Of a DNA stretch of 64,000 bases, positions 12,961-25,560 are shown piece by piece. Position 1 is the stretch's first letter, and each line of letters begins with the position of its first letter. The stretch is from Rhyzopertha dominica (taxonomy: Eukaryota; Arthropoda; Insecta; Coleoptera; Bostrichidae). Position numbers and translations under genes: made by a program. The stretch lies in NCBI GenBank assembly GCA_025024175.1, contig QCXZ01000001.1, positions 11,098,001-11,162,000 on the forward strand, written 5' to 3'. The notes beneath the pieces were generated by a model. The model did no database searches. It worked only from the letters and a program-made list of their open reading frames with translations, and was not told the origin of the DNA.

Positions 12961-14459
12961 GTCAACATTTTGTAAACTGTCACAGAATTGTCAAAACCAA
13001 ACAAGTTCACCTACATGATAAAACTTTAAAGCTAAAATTAATCATTAGAAGTCCAAAATCAAGATAAAATAGTATAATCTTTTATTAGGATTAAAATAAC
13101 TCTTGATCCCAATGAAACATGCGAACCCATTTAACAATTAATTTGAACGAAATTATTCAAAACACAAAAGATAATAAAACAAGGTAGGTAAGTACTTGTT
13201 CAAACTGTGTATTTAATATCGCTTTGGATGGAAAAGAATAATTATTGAAAATATTGTTGAATAAACTTTTTCAAATTACCAATTCTAATTTAAACCAACA
13301 CTTTTAATTCTAGGATTAAAAGTGAACACTTTTGTTGCTAAGAGTGTTTTTTAATAGTAAGGAAAATATCAGGGTTAGAGACCCCTGACAGTAAAAAAAT
13401 ATCATACTTTTGTACCGCTTGAAGAAAAAAATATTTTTTTTTCCACTGAGCCCTCGACTGAACCAGAATAATGCAATTTAGAATAAGCAAAAAATGTTTT
13501 TGCTTTGCATTTTTGACGTAAAATAAAAGATATATTTTTTTCTCTCGTAAACTCAATCTGGGGACATACTGTAGGTATACTGAGTACAGCATGTTAAAAG
13601 TTTGGCCAATACTGAAAATCCTGACTACTCCGATTTACATCCAGCATTGTCTTGTGCTAAATTAACAATGCAAGTCAAACGATAACCTGGACGAATCATA
13701 ACTCACAGCTGTTGGCATGCTACTCGAGATAAAAAATAATTTAACTTAATCGTGGCCATTTATCTGTGATATATGCTATGGGACCAGTCAAATTCTTTTA
13801 CACAGCTCTTAAATTGCCTAATTTATATTCTTCCACGTAATGACAAGCCTAATCCTATATTTGACTATAATTATCATTTTTATTATCAAGTTGGCATCCC
13901 AACCGTACTATATTTATATGGTTTGTGCCTCACCTGTTCTGCGTTGAATGGAGCCACGGTCGCATGGGCCGGTATATACCTGGCATAACTTACATTGCCA
14001 ACGGCTACCAAACCATTCATTCGACGTGTCATCAAATAAATGGCTACCTATAACCTAAAATCCTTGAGCGCTCACACCCTTTTCATAAAAAGCGCTTCTC
14101 GACGTTTTGTTTACGACTGGTTTTTATAATGTATTGAATTGAAACATTTTATACGTTCGAGGCTTCATTTTTCAGGATTGTATGATCACCTGTAAATGTA
14201 AGCAAGTAAAGAAAACAACCGTGAATATATAAGGTGAATAATAAAAAACATTACAAAAGATACATTGTGTACGAAAAAATAATTAATGCCACAACAGATA
14301 GTAATAATTATCTACTAGGAATAAATCAGAGCTTACGGAGAACGAAAATGAAGAACAATTCTCGGCATACCATGGTTATACAAGACAAAGAAGGTGCTTT
14401 TCTGTAAGGGTGGGGGTATAAATAGGTTTACCTAAAAGTATAGAATTTGAGACTCATAA

Positions 14460-15560
14460 CTTTTTACCTATTAGCAAGTTTTAGTTCAATATATAGTGGA
14501 CAGTTAAGGAACACTAACAAACAAACCATCAACAAAGACGAGCAGTTTTTGTCTTGTTTCAGAAACAATACTACTAGAGGAACATACAAGTACATCTGAA
14601 TAATAAGATATCCAAATAGCATAGATAATTGTAACAACTGAACAGGAAAGAGGAAGTCAACGAAGTAGGAGAAACTCAACAATTGTAAGGATCTTTATAG
14701 TCACGGCAGTTTTTGTATATGAAATCTAGTAATCTAAAATCATCTTCGGATATATGGACATTGAAGGTAAATTTCTCATCAAAATGATACCAAGATTCTT
14801 GAAATGAGTGATGCGTTGTAATATCAGATTGTTAACGCTGTAGTATAGGGCTTCTATAAATGATTCATGCAACGCGGGCGGCGTTGATTTCTGAATTCTT
14901 TGTGCCGCCTTTTTGTAACTGCTGCCAAGCTACAATATGCACAGCGATAGTACTGAAGGTTGCAGACTAATGTCACCCCGCAGCTCCGAAATGTGATCTT
15001 TCTGCAACCTTAGAGTTGATTATCACACAAAACACTACAGAAAATGTTGAAAATACACACTCCCTGGCGTATTCTCATATTAAAATTTATCAAATAATTC
15101 AAAAATCGACAGATGACAAGTATACGTCACTTTCCTGAGAGGCGGCAAATTGATTTAATCGATAATTTCCATTAGCGCCCTCGATGCATGAATGATTTAT
15201 AGAAACCTTGTATAAAAATATATAATAACAGATGGGAAAATGTTTGCGAGAATAAAATATCTAAATACATTTGTTTATCTTACGAAAGAGTTTTTTTAAG
15301 ATCACCATTGTGATAAAGTGTTCAAATCGCATTGCAAAGCGAAACAGCCAGATAAGAAAACAATATTGCAGAAAGTTTAAAGATTATAGATGTAGGTGGG
15401 TTTTTGACAATTCAAAATCTTACCAATGTTATTGATAAAAGGTTTAAGAATAACGGACCTAAAGCTGATCCCTGAGAGACTCCAGATGTCGCAACACATG
15501 AGATGGATGATTTCTAACCGAAGAAAAAAGAGCAGGGTGAATTTAGTAATAGGTGCTCTA
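14460..15560 (-). pseudogene. LINE reverse transcriptase remnant (Jockey/CR1-like), interrupted by a MITE
   Basis: Minus-strand reading from high coordinates: TSGVSQGSALGPLFL near 15450-15490 (the conserved SGVPQGSxLGP block), then INNIGKILNC near 15430 and CFALQCDLNTLSQW near 15330-15350 (the RxLQxDLNxLxxW block), then YSRKHFPI near 15245. After the interruption at 14846-15210 the protein resumes with HFKNLGIIFDEKFTFNVHIS near 14750-14800 and LDFIYKNCRDYKDPY near 14690-14735, matching the RVxxFKDLGIxFD and LGFIxRNxxxFxDP blocks of Jockey/CR1-type LINEs. The catalytic YADD block is not intact. Upstream palm sequence above 15500 is weak. Several stops and shifts are present. The two halves belong to one element because their order and orientation are continuous across the insertion. 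Confidence 0.75.
14846..15210. mobile_element. MITE, 365 bp, inserted in the LINE reverse transcriptase
   Basis: Terminal inverted repeats of about 38 bp: TTCTATAAATGATTCATGCA at the left end and its near-complement TGCATGAATGATTTATAGAA at the right, extending into GGGCG/CGCCC sequence. TA dinucleotides flank both ends (14844-14845 and 15211-15212), consistent with a Tc1/mariner-type TA target duplication. No open reading frame spans the interior. A second internal inverted motif pairs GTGCCGCC near 14900 with GGCGGCAAATT near 15140. The family is unknown to me; the TA duplication suggests a Tc1/mariner-mobilised non-autonomous element. Confidence 0.8.
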
Positions 15561-18500
15561 TTATGTACTAAGTACTATGTATGTTCCAATAATAAGTGAA
15601 TGAGAGACGGTTAAAGAATTATGGTATACAAACGCTTTTTGAGGTATTATGAATAACCAAATATATAAAAATAACTTTGAAAGCCAAGTATAATCTATGA
15701 CGATAAGATGTATTCCTCACAACAGATTACATTCAGAAGATCTAAGCAGCACTAATATTCTTCATGTAGGTACAATGAAGTACAGACTACAGAAGTATAA
15801 TATCCAGAAAACTTTAAACAATATGTTGGAACTATTCTCATTCCGCTAAGGCTATAAGGCAAATAAAATTTCTGAGACTGGCACCTAATACAAAATGAAG
15901 ATATTCAGATATTTCAATACATTCTGGAGCTGTGGAGTGAACTAAGGAATATAGACATTAAGGGATGATGATGTCATGTAATGGACGTTTATATAATTGC
16001 GAAACAGGCAAAATAATCGTATAGAAATCAATAAAAACAAGGAATCAAGGAAACAAAATAAGGAACCATGGAACATGAACGAACATATTATTACGCTAGA
16101 CTTTCTACCAAGTTTTCTACTTGCGTAATTTGCAATATTTTGGAATGCACATAAAGTACAAAATGGGCAAGAGGGAAATGAAGTTATTAAAAAAGATTAT
16201 TTGGCTGCCTGTTTTTATAGAAACCATTTTCGTGGGTGCGCATATTTTCGTGCACGAAATGCTATAAAATTGGTTACAAGTATCATGCTCACCAAAATTT
16301 AACATGCCACCGAATCAAATTACCAAAAGAAACCGTTTATACGTAGTGCATATTTCATTTCAAGCCTTCCGTGACATTCGCAAGACCACCGTGCATTTGT
16401 CATCCGTGAGGTAGAAACACATATCACAGGCTTTCAGTGAAATGTTTATTCAAAGGTACACGCGTCCATAATTCAGTATAATTTTTCTAGCTGAGTTTCC
16501 GCATGTTGGGGGAATGTTAATCAATCATTTAGACTTTGCACCAACGACGTGAAAACATGAAACACAAGCAGGTAGTCTACGAGTTCTCTTTGGCGGCCAA
16601 GGTTGTTACGACACGCGTGAGAAATCGGAAAGCGCTTTTAACGCGATAAGGAAAAAACTGAAAATAGACGCAAATGACCTTACTCATTTCAATTAGTATT
16701 TTGTCTTTGTACTTCCAGATCTATAATGACTATAAAAACGCTCAAAACTACTGAGCTATTCTTCATGACAGGTATTGCACTTTATGTCGATTTACGAAAT
16801 TGTAAATTTTTTTTCTTCTCAGTGAAGATGTATTTAATAAGCGTACTGTTGTCCTGGAAGGTGGAAAACTATTGATACACGATTACTTATGGTTTATTGA
16901 TAGTACGGAAATGTAGTAATTACCTAAAGCAAAAAGTAGCGTTCATTGGTATATCGCGTGCATGAAANCTTTGTNGTTTAACCTTTTTTTGACACCATAT
17001 CCTGAAATGCTGTTAGTTAGTGAAACTGATAAAAATCAGACCTATTGTTTACGTAGTGTATTTATACAAAAGTGTAGACAAAAAAGTACATAAACCTCGA
17101 TGGAAAGAAGGTAAAACTAACTATCAACAGCGCAAAACTATTTACAGCTCGATAGTCGTCATTGTAGTCACTGTTCTCCGTTAATAAGCAGTACCACTCA
17201 TGCCACCCACATCCTGAATAAATCGTTTCACCACAGATCTGCTTACACATCATTACTATAAAAATGTTATTTGCTGTATCTTCAATATAAGTATATATTT
17301 AAAAATAATCTGTGTGCAACGAGTATAGTAGACATCAAACAACTAAGAACGAGGCAGTACTTTACTGTTTTTAGAACTATATATCTTTGTATACTACAAG
17401 TAATCACGTATATTTTTTTTAATAAGAAACAACATGAAACAGGTATTCTTAAGAAGTAGGTCTGTTTACTACATATATGTTATAGAACGTCATTGCACTA
17501 ATTCTTCATATATTTCATTTCAAAAATGTGAGAGTTATTAAAAAGAAACTCGTCTGTCTTACATTGCGAGTGAATGTCTCGGCAGCGGTGAGCTACAGTT
17601 ATTTCGTGTGTTTTATACGCCTCTATTTAAAGTTATTTAAGGTGTGAAGTTTTCAAAAAATCACCCTGTATTTATAGTCTTAGAAACAGATCTAGCAACT
17701 AATTAAACGCTGATCCGTCATGTAAAGGATAATTTTAATGTTAGTCAGCATTCTGTCACAATCAGGATTCAGCACTTCGGCAATGGGCTCATTATACCGG
17801 ATCTGCCATTGTAACTATTATAGCCTCCCAAACGAGCAAAGGGAGTGCGTGGGTCCACCACTACCAGAAACATCCGATATCATGTTTCTCCGTTATTAAT
17901 AATCAAGCAGCCTGCTACCGGTCCTATTTGTTACCACTCATTGTTTGGTGAGTTTCCTCGGAGCTTTATTAATCAAACACGGCGTGGCTCGTAAAAATAC
18001 CGCATCCGAAATATTATTCGACGAAAACACACGTCGCGTCACGTATAATACAGAAAATTCCCGTAGTCACCCACATAGCCTCGTGAATGGACCCCCTCGT
18101 GGCCGAACCCGGACAATAAAAGGTCATATTTCAATCACCATGAAATGGTTTTTAAACGAGATGCCTTGTTAGACTCTAGGTGAGAAATTTGTTGTCCTGG
18201 GGACTCCCCCTGGCGCGTGACTCGCCGGGTAGCATGTTTAGAAAACACACGCTCTCTGGGGAGATTATATATTCGACAGTGGCTTAACTTACAAGAATGA
18301 CCGAAGCAAAAGTCACTACTATCGAGCATAAACAGAGGTTAGATACATAACCAATGAGTTGGGTGATGTTTAAGAATGCAGCCAACCACACTTACGCTAC
18401 GGCTATTGTGTAAGTTCAAAGCTGATCAACCTGACGTCTAATTTCCGGAGTTTTGTGTCTGTTTATTCTTCTACAAATATATATTTTTTAAATACCGTAA

Positions 18501-20169
18501 CGATTTTGATTTCCCTATCGTGCGATTGTGTTACACAATTATTACCTTACCCTTCTTAATCGATTTACATACAGTACAGTGCCTCCATACGTTAGGGCAG
18601 TGCTGTCTTTATGGTTTGTGACTTATGAATGACCAAAACGCAATATATAAAATTTAACTTTTCTGTTAGGTAAAAATATTTTGAGCATACAAGGTGTTTG
18701 GTACAGCTTAGGTATTAAATCCTTCTTATTTAAAATATAACGCCCTTTATATTATTGAAAAAGGTAGCTTTTCTCGTTTCACTTTAGGTCGACTTTATGT
18801 ATTACATGAAAATTTTAAAATGGACTGTTTTGGATTCAATTGTTTTTTAGAAATCGATCTCTGCAGCGGTTAAAGTGATCTCTGTATATAACAAATTTAG
18901 GCAGGTGAAGTTTGAATTACCGAATTAGTTTTTTTTACTGTGTCCGTTTTAGAGAGTGCTACATATGGCGTGGTATTGCATTCCATATCTTATTGTATTA
19001 TTCTTATCGCAAATTCTATATTATTTTAACAATATTCGCTATCTACGTAGCAATAAACATTGATATATGAAACTGATTTGTGAGTCACTAATTAAGGTTT
19101 TCTTTTTCTCAATTCTGCATTGGTCTGAACCCTAATTGTCTTGAAAACGAATTTATCTGCAGATAAAATGGTTCCTGCACATAGTAGGCGAAGGTCGTAG
19201 GAATTGCTTGTTAGCTTGTTAGCTTAGGGTATTTACAAAGAAAGATACCAGGATAGAAGACATCCACAACAAAATAAGTTTGTAGCTCCATTGAAAAAAT
19301 GTGTTTCAGTGAAAACTGTCAAGTACGCTGCTCCCTTTCGAACCACTTACACAGAAGAAAATGAAATCCTACAAAAGGTTTTTTTTTTCTTAATCGGTTT
19401 GTTGAGAGGTCAGTATTAATACACAACAAACTAATACTCCAACTACGCCAGGAACCTTTTGTTTAAAACACCTAAGAAGTACATTTTACTATTTTTCCAA
19501 ATATATCCGAATATATACCTGTAATCAATTTTGTTTCGTTTTAAATTTCCTATAAAAATGTCACTACAATTTCTTACCTCCAACCTCAAACATAGAGCAA
19601 CAAAGTGAAACTTTTGAATGAAGAGTGCACAAACAAGTTGTCCGCATTTTGAACCTCACATCCTTTACGTACCTAACTAAGCATTTGGTGCATATATACC
19701 ACAAACGACCGGCAGCCATTTTAACGGCGCCAAACAGGACAACCAAAGCAAACTTTGGTCGATATTTTATTAAAAGGTTTCGTCCAAACAAAAGCTGTGG
19801 TGCAACATGATTTTCTGTACAGCGTGTAATTGTAAAAGAACAAGCACGGCATGCTTTCAGTTTTTCTTACTTTTGCTAGCTAGATAGGTACCACTGACAA
19901 ATGCTGGTACGCCAATGCCAATCTGTTCCATTTTTAACACTTTGGCTTATTATATGTGGTGTTTATCTTTTTTCCTTATCTGTCGATATATTTGATTTGG
20001 CAATAAAAGTCCGTGTATCGCAGGAAAAAAATTGAGTACATTACCAATAAGTGCAGACCTATCACAGCAATGAATGAAAAACTCAGCAGTGCAGGCTTAT
20101 TACCAAACAAGCACACAAAGATACCGACATTTTGGTTGTTACTATACTGCTGGTGAAGACGTCGATTTT

Positions 20170-20694
20170 TGATGACCGGATTGGACCCTGTACACGAAAA
20201 TGCCTGCTTCTTAAAACCTAGTAAAAGAAGAACTGAGAAGGAATTATATTCAGCCAAAAGTCTTAAATTACCATCCATTCTTCTGAATCAGTTCTGTTCA
20301 TCCTTGCTTTCGCTGGTTGCGACACAACTTTGGCATTTTTCTAAGCACGCAAAAATAATGATGAGGTCCACGAAGAACTGCTTCAATTTGGCAAGATTAC
20401 CTCGAGCTTGAGAAGCTGTATACACCAAATATATCACCAAATCCTACCAATTGGGGTTGGAGGCAAACAGTTAAAGGCTTATACTACCTTTGACCACTAC
20501 GTCTTCAACGACACCAGAAGAGTTATTGCAGACTATTTGTTATAAATGTCTCAAAGGAATCTGGAAATTACAGTTGCAAAAAACTGACACTGTGCATATA
20601 AGTTGCCAAGGAAAAATCGGCTGCAATACCGATACTGATATTGAGTGAGAGCTGGTTGAAGTGATAAACATTGTCGCTGAACAATTTCTTTTCA
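20170..20694 (+). pseudogene. Decayed mobile-element-type gene with GCDTT and cysteine-rich (CXC-like) region, split by a mariner
   Basis: Across the three + frames I can follow one degraded protein: LFILAFAGCDTTLAFF (about 20296-20345), then KNCFNLARLPRA (about 20375-20411), then EAVYTKYITKSYQLG, LTTTSSTTPEELLQTIC and a short stretch with spaced cysteines. This order (HAFxGCDTTSAFF, LPPTxxAxxxHxxRxYxQ, PxxLLxxIxCxC with CGCRK-like cysteines) is what I remember from large uncharacterised repetitive proteins common in insect genomes. It is interrupted by the DD41D mariner at 20697. An acidic tail at 21973-22060 (EVEEERDEENSAAETDTD) may be its continuation. Frame changes and stops show it is dead. 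The identity rests on recalled family features and is moderate. Confidence 0.45.
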
Positions 20695-20696
20695 TA

Positions 20697-21970
20697 CAGG
20701 GTGCTCCATCTCGAGCTTCGGTATGGAAATATTGAATAACTTTGTTATTCATTGTCGGTATGACTTGAGAAAAAAATAATTTCAGTACAATTTTAACCAT
20801 GAATAACTTTACACCTAAAGAACGCGCGGAAATTGTGACCATGTATTTGGAAAATGGTCGTTCAATTGTGCTTGCTCAACGTGCATACCGTCGAAAATAC
20901 GGCGGTCGTAAAGTGCCTTCTGATAACACCATACGCAATGTGACTAGAAATTTCGAAGAATCGCGGTCTGTGGCAAATCATTAACGCGTTTCAGTTCGTA
21001 AAAGACGCTCCAATGAAATTGTTGAAACTGTCAAGCACAGTGTTTTGAGAAGCCCAAATCTGTCGTATCGTCACCGTGCCCAGCAGCTAAACATCAAAGG
21101 AACCATTCTTAGGAAGATTTTAAAGAAATATTTTCACATGTTTCCTTACAAACGATTATTGCCTACAGACTAGCCCCGTCGCTTGGAATACGAAAAAGCG
21201 TGGTTCGAATGGCCCAGGTTGATTCCGAGTTTTGGAATCAAATTTTGTTCACGGACGAGGCCCATTTCCATCTCTCTGGCGGAATGAACAAACAAAATTG
21301 TCGATTCTGGGGCACAGACAATCCTCACATTATCCACGAGAAGCCATTGCATGACCAGAAAGTCACTGTTTGGGCCGGCATTAGCGCCAAAACCATCATC
21401 GGACCATTTTTCTTTCGTGAAGGCGAAACCGTTGATGGCGACCGTTATCGGTGGATTTTGGCGCACTATGTGATTCCAAAAATGCGCGAAAAAAATTTAT
21501 TGGACTTCTGGTTTCAACAAGACGGCGCCCCATGCCACACGGCGATCAAAACGATGAACTTTTTGAAGCGAAAGTTCCCCGGCCGTTTGATGTCGAAAGG
21601 TGGCGATATTGAGTGACCTCCAAGATCGCCGGATTTGGCGCCGCCGGACCTTTTTTTGTGGGATTATCTAAAAAGTAAAGTATCCGTCAACAAGCCCACG
21701 ACATTGGAAGCGCTCAAGACCAACATTCGAGCTGAAATAAAGGCAATATCACCCGAAATGCTGGCCAAAGTATTGGAATATTCGAAAAAAAGAGCACAAT
21801 ATTGTGTGGCTCGTGAAGGTGGTCATTTGTTGGATATTGTGTTCTAAGTACAGTTGAAACAAATTGTAAAGGAGTAATTCAAATAAAAAAAACACTAACA
21901 AACATTCACTTTCAGTATTTGCTGAAGTTATTCAATATTTCCATACCGAAGCTCGAGATGGCGCACCCGT
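20697..21970 (+). mobile_element. Full-length Tc1/mariner-superfamily element, DD41D type, 1274 bp
   Basis: The left terminal inverted repeat (20697-20742) and the right one (21925-21970) are 46 bp long and differ only at the outermost 3 bases and one internal base. Both carry CTCGAGCTTCGGTATGGAAA or its complement. TA dinucleotides flank the ends at 20695-20696 and 21971-21972, as expected for this superfamily. One transposase gene fills the interior on the same strand as the T-box gene. The near-identical repeats indicate a fairly young insertion, yet the transposase is already broken. It sits inside an older decayed mobile gene within the T-box intron. Confidence 0.93.
20799..21847 (+). 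pseudogene. Transposase of the DD41D (rosa/visitor-like) element, broken
   Basis: The product would bind the terminal repeats and cut and join DNA. The N-terminal segment 20799-20984 begins MNNFTPKERAEIVTMYL and has the helix-turn-helix character of this family. The catalytic part is open at 21200-21616 and 21635-21847. It includes LFTDEAHF (first aspartate, 21254), VTVWAGISA, FQQDGAPCH (second aspartate, 21521) and SPDLAPPDLFLWDYL (third aspartate, 21647). Forty-one residues separate the second and third aspartates, hence DD41D rather than the DD34D of classical mariner. Damage seen: TAA at 20982-20984, a TAG near 21171, a frame change near 21205 and TGA at 21614-21616 where tryptophan is expected. 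About 350 codons overall is the usual length, so the loss is by point damage, not deletion. Confidence 0.9.
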
Positions 21971-22837
21971 TAGAGGTAGAGGAAGAAAGAGACGAAGAAA
22001 ATAGTGCAGCTGAGACTGACACTGATTCAACTCCTAATTCACCAACACTTTTATTTTATTTTTTATTAATCAATATATTTTTGACTAATAAAATATTCTA
22101 TGGTTTGAGAAAACAACAAATACATGAAAATACAAGTACTCCATCAGGCGGATTCACACTTTCCAATCGCCGTATATCAAAGACTTTAAGTCGGGGTAAA
22201 AAAATTGTAGACTTTTTCTTTAATTTAAAACTGAATAATATTGAAATAACTATTTTTCGGACTTAGAAGGGAGAATTCAACTAGAGTTTCTTCAGGTGCT
22301 TGTTAAATTCTTTCTTAAACAGCTTCTTGCGGCATTTGGCATTTTCGCTCTCGGATTTTAGTTTAGTGTTTTAATTACAAATAAAACTGGAAACCAACGA
22401 GATATGACAAAATACTACTGATAACTAAATACATTTTTTATAAAAACGAACTTAATTACTTACATAATTACATTATCTACATTAGCCCAATAAGGGCTCC
22501 TCATCGTCGGATCGCCAACTTTACGGGCGCGGCGTAGATAATATTACGCTTACGGCCTTCATTGCATGAATTACATTTATGAATTTAAAATAAAAGTCGT
22601 TTATTTTGTCAATATATGTAGGTACACAGAATGATTCACGTTCTACAAGCGTATACTCTGCATTTTGATGGAGTTCCCTTAAATATTCACCTCCCGCCGC
22701 TCGCGCTTGCCAGCGTTAAACAATAGAGCACTTATGCAACTGGTATCCTAATCTACACCACAATAGTAAGGTACATTTACGGTAACAATAATGCGCTTGC
22801 GTTCGCCCGTTGGTGCACAAAGCGTATTCCCCGCGGC

Positions 22838-22852
22838 CGTTGCCTAGCAACG
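22838..22852. promoter_or_regulatory. Candidate X-box (RFX binding site)
   Basis: CGTTGCCTAGCAACG is an almost perfect inverted repeat matching the X-box bound by RFX transcription factors (GTTGCC, short spacer, RGCAAC). It lies in a GC-richer patch of the intron, 330 bp before the T-box exon at 23182. Match to a known motif is seen; use by the T-box gene is inference. Confidence 0.4.
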
Positions 22853-23181
22853 AACCCGTAATACGTGGAAGCGATAATGATTGGCGGCTATGCGTCTTAC
22901 AATGGCTGCCGCGATCGCACGCGACAATATCAAATTATCACTCTGTGACCGACCTGTTTTTTCATTATTGTCGCGGTCCAGGTGTTGACGAGAAAATAGC
23001 CACCTAATCGAAACTGTTTTGTTTTGATAAAGGACGCATGTCAGTTCAAAGTACAATCAGTACCAAATAGGTTGGTGTAGTTGGAGGCTTTAGGGATACA
23101 AATGATCTCGGAAATTTTATTTGTGTACAACCATCTATAAACACATAAAATATAAAATTAAAATGGAAAACTTTGTTCCAG

Positions 23182-23417
23182 ATTGTATTAAACTCCATGC
23201 ATCGATACCAACCGAGGATACACCTTGTGAAGTGGAGGGATCATTCAGGAACCATAACAGACCTTGAGCAAGAGCAGTACAGGACATTTATTTTCCCAGA
23301 GACTGTGTTTACCGCAGTAACAGCTTATCAAAATCAACTTATTACTAAGCTTAAGATCGATTCGAACCCCTTCGCTAAAGGTTTTCGGGACTCGTCCAGG
23401 TTAACGGATTTCGATAG
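23182..23417 (+). CDS. H15: Tbx20-class T-box transcription factor, exon with second visible part of the T-box
   Basis: Encodes [16 protein letters not shown], then a variable loop ([16 protein letters not shown]), then [37 protein letters not shown] and SSRLTDFDR. These are the C-terminal half of the T-box; [18 protein letters not shown] and [13 protein letters not shown] are near-universal in T-box proteins. VLNSMHxYQPRIHxV and the RTFIFPE spacing agree with the Tbx20/H15 class. The acceptor TTGTTCCAG ends at 23181. The exon begins in phase 0, fitting the preceding exon exactly (NGQ joined to IVLNSMH). The donor is GTGAGT at 23418, phase 2, splitting the arginine codon after DFD. No stop or frame damage is seen, so the gene looks functional. 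Confidence 0.97.
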
Positions 23418-25199
23418 GTGAGTGACTAGTGCCAAATTGCACGCATAGTATTTAATTAGGGTACTTTCCGGATGGTGGTTGTCGTCGGTGAACAATGGTC
23501 ATTAATCATAATCAGTTGTCACGTCTGCAAACATCACACGCATGTGCCTTTCTTTTTGGCAGGAAGTCGCTTGTAACAGTTTAAAAATACTGCTGGAAGA
23601 ATAGAGCAATATGCTACGTAAATGCAGATGTTACAGAGGCGTGTCTGTTTAAAGCGTTGTTTTTATAAAAGTGTACCTATANCTANATAATACTGTGGCG
23701 TAGCAATATCTTGCTAATTTGTAACATCAGACTCGTAATCGTATTGACTATAATAGGCCTTAAGAGTAGTATGGATTTTGGACAAACCGTACAGCTTTTG
23801 GATCTTGCACAGAAACAGTTAAATATGTTAATTTTTTCATTCGAAAGACTATAAGTTTTATTTAGACCATTAGTAATTTAGAAATTTTGTGAGATAGGAT
23901 CTCGGAATATTTTTTGTACGTTTTCTCATTTTTAATAATTCACGTAACGTAAATCTCACAATCTGTTCTGTCTATAAATTTACTGCGACTGAACCTATGC
24001 CTGCTCTAGTAAGAGCATTCGTATCCTTAAAGGATGATTTCTGGATGTTGATTAGGAACCTAAAACGTCCACTTATTTTAATTTTTCAAACAATAATTCT
24101 TTCTGTGATTTGAATTATCCTTATATTGGATGTCTATATCTTGATTTATTAGAGAGTTGAAGGTATGCAAAATTTGTTTTGGAACCTTCTATGTTTTATT
24201 ATCTCCTAGTTGAAGGATACAGTATATATGCAACATAGTTGGTTTAAATGCCTGTGTGCGTCAAGAAATGTAGATACTGCCAAATTGAGTTCCAAGGCAG
24301 ATGATATTTAAAGTCAGTTAGCATCATAACACGTTTACGACCATTCAGACTGTTTGAATCTTTGATGATTAAAGTGCAACTGCTGATTTGGGTTGCCTCG
24401 TTACCGTTTGAGGTCATCCTTATCTGCTAAATACTGCATTAGGTATATTAATTAACCCATCTTTTTTCTTTTTATATTTTTCATTAGTTTTTCTTATTGT
24501 CGTTCATTTGTAATAATCAAGGCGGTCGTTCGAATTTCATTCCCTTGTCCTTGATGCGGTGCGCCCATTCTACCTGTAACTTCTTAACCAATCAAGCAAT
24601 AACTGCTTTTAGCTCTCTATTAGGAAAATTAATAATGCCTGTACCTACTGGTATATATGTCGAAATAGTAGTACCCAAAATTCGTATGCGTTTTCTTTGC
24701 TAGATTATGTTCGTAACGACAACTTTAATGGATCTTATTTCTTATCCAGACACCTTTTTTACTTTTAGCTTTTCGGTACTTTTAATGTATAGCTTTCAAA
24801 AATAATGCTATCAGTTGTTTTTTAGTTTCTGCTTCGAAGCTTCTATGATCTTAGTAATTAATGCAATTCACTCTAGCAGATCATATTGGAACGAGTCTAT
24901 CAATATAGCTTAGTTCAGTCAATGACAACAAATCTCTCTGGATTTCTTATAGAATAATTCTGCGATGATCAAGTATGGATCTTTAAAATCTGTTTATCAT
25001 AATACCTGTATTGCTTCTATAGTTTTGGAGATCACTCGCTATTCAATTGGTTTATAGTTGAACTGAATAACTTCGTAGCAAATTATGTATTCGCATTCGT
25101 AAGATAACTTGCGCCCTTTCTGTTTGTTTTATTCTATGTAGTATGTAAACTTTCTCTCAGACTTCATAAGTTTACTAGCAAATTTGCAATCCTCTACCC

Positions 25200-25560
25200 A
25201 TCACGTCTCAAACGTGTTCAATGAGTGAAAGATCGAGACATTTTGGTTGGCAAAATAACAAATTGACGTTAGTTTGTTAAAAGTAGTCAAAAGTACCTTC
25301 GCTACCTGTAGTTATGTACTGTCTTGTTGTAAACGTGGAGAGAATTGGGAAGGATTCTGGAGGAGGGCAAAACCTTTGGTTTCCCTACTTCATGGATATA
25401 ACAATGGGCGATCATTTTGTCTGATGAAGACAAAATTTAATTTGCTGCCATGAGCAGTAGCGTCCTACATAATTACTCCAACGCCCAACAATGTGGTACA
25501 AAATTGAGGATTGCACGTTTGACACTTGTTTGATCATCATACGTCTCTTCTTCTTCTAGT
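25200..25560 (-). pseudogene. Tc1-like transposase remnant
   Basis: Read on the minus strand near 25200-25260, the DNA gives a degraded form of the motif CPDLSPIEHVWDVMGRR, the third catalytic block (glutamate in the SPIEHVWD stretch) of Tc1 transposases; here it reads as MSRSFTH followed by TRLRRDG in one frame and LIEHV in another. Upstream on the same strand (25300-25460) a weaker match to the VLFSDESRF region may exist. The whole is heavily shifted and non-functional. It lies in the second large intron of the T-box gene. Confidence 0.5.

Larger units (their letters stand above)
7935..23181 (+). other. T-box gene intron, 15.2 kb, phase 0
   Basis: Bounded by GTAAGG at 7935 and an acceptor TTGTTCCAG ending at 23181. 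It contains a dispersed repeat (8895-9440), a Tc1/mariner remnant (12290-12960), a LINE split by a MITE (14460-15560), and a full-length DD41D mariner (20697-21970) inside another decayed mobile gene. I saw no additional exon and no recognisable element in 7935-8890, 9445-12285, 12965-14455, 15565-20165 or 22060-22830. Intron 2 (23418-29963) is described separately. Confidence 0.9.
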
